DNA of 64,000 bases from Microcoleus sp036704825 (GTDB lineage Bacteria; Cyanobacteriota; Cyanobacteriia; Cyanobacteriales; Microcoleaceae): positions 90,816 through 154,815 of the forward strand of contig JAUBSN010000005.1 in NCBI GenBank assembly GCA_036704825.1, in the 5' to 3' direction. Numbering within the stretch: the stretch's first letter is position 1; each line of letters opens with the position of its first letter. Below the pieces are notes generated by a model. The model was not told the origin of the DNA, searched no databases, and was given only the letters and a program-made list of their open reading frames with translations. Positions 61,086 to 64,000 of the stretch are shown here, piece by piece. Both the position numbers and the translations under genes were made by a program.

Positions 61086-62039
61086 TTACACCTTCTGAAT
61101 TAAACGCCGTCCAAACAAACCCTGCGGTCTAACCAATAGCATAATAAACAATATCGCAAAAGCAACAGCATCCTTATAAGCAGAAAAATCACCAGGAACA
61201 AAAGCCTCCACTAAACCAATTATAAAACCTCCCAACACCGCCCCCGGAATACTCCCCAACCCACCAAGTACAATCACCGCCAAACCCTTCAAACCAAAAG
61301 CAATCCCAAAATACGGCCCAGCAATACTCACACTAGAACCCACCAAACTCCCCGCCAAACCAGCCAGAAAACTGCTCACAAAAAAAGTCAACACAATGTA
61401 CCTATCAGTATCAATCCCCAATAAACTAGAAGTTGTCGCATCTTCAGCCACAGCCTGCATTGCTTTGCCAAATTTAGTAAAACTTATTAAGTAAGTTAAG
61501 ACAGCCACAATCGCAACTGATACCAAAAAAATTACTATTTGAACAGTCCGAATCGGAATAGGTTTATCCGCTGTTCCAAAGTTAATTGCAGCCGGCAAAT
61601 AGCCGTAAGTATTAGCAGGAAAAGTGTAAATTTCCGCACCGACAAGATATTGGATGATATTGGCGATCGCAACTGCCACACCCAAACTAGAAACCACAGT
61701 CAGCAGAGAATCAGAGTATCGGCGGCGTAAAGGCAAAAAAGCAATTCGTTCGACAATTACTCCCACCAAACCAGCCATGACACTTCCCAAAATTAACGCC
61801 ACAGCAAAAGGCAAATCCACGGGAATTCGAGCGTTAGCCCACAACCCATTAAAACCGAAAGCACCTCCCATCAGCGCATAGGTGAAATAAGCACCCAACG
61901 TAAATACTGCACCGTGAGCAAAATTAATAATTCCCAGAATAGAAAAGACCAGCGTGTATCCCAGGGCAAAAATAGCATACACGCTGCCGATCGACAAACC
62001 ATTCAAAAATTGTTGCAGGAACAGAGTTAAGTCCATCAC
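61086..62039 (-). CDS. livH: Branched-chain amino-acid ABC transporter permease LivH
   Basis: This 317-residue permease has the LivH pattern: LNGLSIGSVYAIFALGYTLV, IINFAHGAVFTLGAY and the EAA-like loop with MQAVAEDATTSSLLGID. It is same-strand with livM and livK, separated by 179 and 159 bp. The 179-bp gap to livM contains a dispersed CCGTAGGGACA segment and no gene. Confidence 0.95.
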   Translation of the reverse strand: MMDLTLFLQQFLNGLSIGSVYAIFALGYTLVFSILGIINFAHGAVFTLGAYFTYALMGGAFGFNGLWANARIPVDLPFAVALILGSVMAGLVGVIVERIAFLPLRRRYSDSLLTVVSSLGVAVAIANIIQYLVGAEIYTFPANTYGYLPAAINFGTADKPIPIRTVQIVIFLVSVAIVAVLTYLISFTKFGKAMQAVAEDATTSSLLGIDTDRYIVLTFFVSSFLAGLAGSLVGSSVSIAGPYFGIAFGLKGLAVIVLGGLGSIPGAVLGGFIIGLVEAFVPGDFSAYKDAVAFAILFIMLLVRPQGLFGRRLIQKV

Positions 62040-62198
62040 CAGTTAGAGATTCGGCATCAACATTAAATCATTCAAAAACAAACAGCATACAATTTTTACT
62101 CTGATTTCTGACTGCCCCCTTGGGGGGCAGCGGGGTTAACATCAGACTCACACTCAATAACTCATCCGTGTATCCGTGTCAAAATCCGTGTCGTGCCT

Positions 62199-63455
62199 TC
62201 ATTTCAAAAACTCAAACTTACCATTATTACCATCCGCCTCCATCTTAATCCGTGCCACATAAAACTCTTTCTGATTAATCTCACCTTCAGGCGTAAAAGA
62301 AATTTCCCCCAAAGGAGTATCGTACTTTCCACCCAACAACTGCTGATTCAAATTTGTACGCAATTCTGCCAAAGGCTTTTCGCTAACCTTCGACTTAGCA
62401 TTAAGTGCCTTTAATGACTCAACAAAAACTTGTACGCCAGTAAAAGCTTGAGCGCTAAATTGAGGCGGTTCCTTCTTAAATTGAGCGCGATAAGCATCGC
62501 GAAAAGCCTTATTAACTTCACTTTCATATTCCGGGCTGTAGGCTTGGGCAATCAAAACTCCATCACAAAGTACTTTACAAACTGCAAACACATTAGAAGT
62601 ATTCAGACCGTTGCCCCCAATGATAACGCCTTTGTATCCCAACTCCCGCAACTGCTTAATTAAATTGCCTCCATCTGCGGCCAACCCAGAAATAATTATC
62701 AAATCGGGATTGACATTTATCGCATTAGTGGCTTGAGATTGAAAATCTGTATCAGTAGTCAAGAATTTTTGAACTGTTGCCAATTCCAGTCCCATATCTT
62801 TAACCGTTGTCTGGAAAGTTTCAGTCTCAGATTTGCTAAAAGCATCATTCTGAGCAAAAAATACGGCTGCTTTCTTAATATTGGGATTTTGCTTCAGGGC
62901 CTCCTTAACCGCATTAGGTGCTACCACGGCGACAGGCGCGGAGACTCTGGCGACATAATCGCCAATCTGGGGAATGCCTTTAGCAGTGTTGGAGGGTCCG
63001 AGTACGGGAACTTTTGCTCGATCGGCGATCGGATCGGCACTAAAAGCCTGCTGCGAGAGAGTTGGGCCCACAATACCCACCACCTTATCCTGATTGATCA
63101 GAGTATTGAAGGCATTGATCGTCCCTTGTTCGTCTCCACCGGTATCTTGGAACACCAGTTTAATAGGCGTCCCATCCACACCGCCCTTATCGTTGAAATA
63201 CTTCTCAGCAATTTTTGCCCCTGCCACCTGTTCCTGACCCAGTAAAGCCACATTGCTAGTTTGGGCCACCCCAATACCTATAGATATAGTTTTGGAACTC
63301 CCCCCAGGTGAACCCTCTGGCGAAGTACCGGGAGATGGCGAAGTCGCCGGAGATGCTGTAGTAGAGGTTTGGGGAGTGTTCGTCTGACTGCAAGCGATCA
63401 GCAGTGAAGCGCAGGTAATGAATAAGCCACTAGGGCGGGCTGTAGGTTTTTTCAT
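62199..63455 (-). CDS. livK: Periplasmic amino-acid-binding lipoprotein LivK-like
   Basis: This protein of about 418 residues has a lipoprotein signal (lipobox LLIAC), a Ser/Thr/Pro linker (about 25-55) and a type I periplasmic binding domain (ISIGIGVAQTSNVALLGQEQ, GVDGTPIKLVFQDTGGDEQG, VVGIVGPTLSQQAFS). I favour the ATG at 63455 (MKKPTAR); an ATG at 63473 adds six residues. It binds branched-chain amino acids or a related ligand for LivHM. Confidence 0.93.
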   Translation of the reverse strand: MKKPTARPSGLFITCASLLIACSQTNTPQTSTTASPATSPSPGTSPEGSPGGSSKTISIGIGVAQTSNVALLGQEQVAGAKIAEKYFNDKGGVDGTPIKLVFQDTGGDEQGTINAFNTLINQDKVVGIVGPTLSQQAFSADPIADRAKVPVLGPSNTAKGIPQIGDYVARVSAPVAVVAPNAVKEALKQNPNIKKAAVFFAQNDAFSKSETETFQTTVKDMGLELATVQKFLTTDTDFQSQATNAINVNPDLIIISGLAADGGNLIKQLRELGYKGVIIGGNGLNTSNVFAVCKVLCDGVLIAQAYSPEYESEVNKAFRDAYRAQFKKEPPQFSAQAFTGVQVFVESLKALNAKSKVSEKPLAELRTNLNQQLLGGKYDTPLGEISFTPEGEINQKEFYVARIKMEADGNNGKFEFLK

Positions 63456-63551
63456 GAGCGGGCGATCGAACATCTATATATAGAACATCTACACGTAGAG
63501 ATATTCTACCCATGCGCGGTAGATACTCCCCTCAAAAGTCCAATGTTGCCC

Positions 63552-63583
63552 AAAAAAAAGACCCCTTCCCGGAAAGAGGAGTC
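63552..63583 (-). terminator. Minus-strand intrinsic terminator or attenuator upstream of livK
   Basis: On the minus strand GACTCCTCTTTCC and GGAAGGGGTC (63583-63560) form an imperfect hairpin followed directly by eight T (63559-63552). It lies about 100 bp upstream of the livK start, in a place where a leader attenuator or a terminator for leftward read-through from the rRNA side would sit. Confidence 0.6.
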
Positions 63584-63672
63584 AGCCAGCGGAGACAGAA
63601 TCGGAAATAAACAGCTCAAACCCTGACGGTGTAAGGCTTCAAAAAACAATCAAAAATATTTTCACAAAACGC

Positions 63673-63701
63673 TTGACAACATCTTGCGGAATCAGTATAT
63701 T
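63673..63701 (+). promoter_or_regulatory. rRNA operon promoter
   Basis: TTGACA (63673-63678), a 17-bp spacer and TATATT (63696-63701) form a near-consensus promoter about 255 bp before the 16S gene. The leader (63710-63956) is AT-rich and contains no gene. Confidence 0.85.
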
Positions 63702-63956
63702 AATAAAGCGCCAGAAGGGAAGCGGTTCAAGTAACCACAACCAGAAGGTAAAAAACTGAACCTAGAAAAAAGAATAGTTTGAAAGCTTAAAGCACTATTA
63801 ACCTCGTCTTTAAAAATCAAGATTGAGATAGAAGCGAGAGCTGATACTCAATTTATTACAAACAACGAGAAAAAAGTCAAGTCAAAACAAAACGAGTTGA
63901 GCAGAAATGTAAAACCGTTTTGAAAAGAACTTGACGAGCCAAAAAAAGAACTACTC

Positions 63957-64000
<44 letters not shown>

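Overview
The window looks like a chromosomal segment of a filamentous, non-heterocystous cyanobacterium of the Oscillatoria/Microcoleus type. This is inferred from the very frequent HIP1 octamer GCGATCGC, cyanobacterial families (AMIN-domain TonB receptor, SLH-OprB porin, DUF3124, zinc-ribbon/kinase/WD40 fusion, vMAP-type N-terminal domain) and many short dispersed palindromes. No genome comparison could be run.

Positions 1-34000 form a siderophore-type locus. Three collinear nonribosomal peptide synthetase (NRPS) genes are read leftwards from about 20.6 kb: FAAL-ACP-C-A-PCP-Cy-A-PCP (11735-20341), C-A-PCP-E (6846-11489) and C-A-PCP-C-A-PCP (332-6844). A further gene runs off the left edge. 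From the adenylation codes I infer a fatty-acyl peptide of order acyl-X-(azoline from Cys/Ser/Thr)-D-Ala-Thr-beta-Ala. No release domain is visible. Read rightwards from the same intergenic region are a TonB-dependent receptor, a PepSY membrane protein and an EntS-like exporter. Beyond them lie a periplasmic penicillin-acylase-family amidase, a 14-repeat MORN protein, tonB, and exbB-exbD. The combination suggests that an acylated precursor is made, exported, deacylated in the periplasm as in pyoverdine maturation, and taken back up as the iron complex through the TonB system.

Positions 34200-42100 hold housekeeping and membrane genes: hemL (TTG start), hisIE, an SLH/OprB porin that may also serve iron uptake, an MFS transporter, a small membrane protein and a YflT/17M-like protein. 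Positions 42300-49200 form a likely envelope or ion-stress group: a P2-type ATPase, a BON lipoprotein, a small membrane protein, a response regulator/histidine kinase pair and a DUF3124 lipoprotein. Direct repeats near the ATPase and BON genes could be regulator sites.

Positions 49200-51720 are a decayed stretch with an IS1-family transposase relic and an aldo/keto reductase carrying two in-frame TAA codons. A Ser/Thr kinase with WD40 repeats follows, then a same-strand group of a GNAT, an ECF42-type sigma factor, two DGPF/YCII proteins, an NTF2-like protein and two VOC proteins. Positions 58290-59150 carry a small vMAP-N-type protein cut by an amber codon plus a shorter paralogous fragment. 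The right end has LivM, LivH and LivK (no ATPase genes in view), a strong rRNA promoter, and the first 44 bases of 16S rRNA at the edge.
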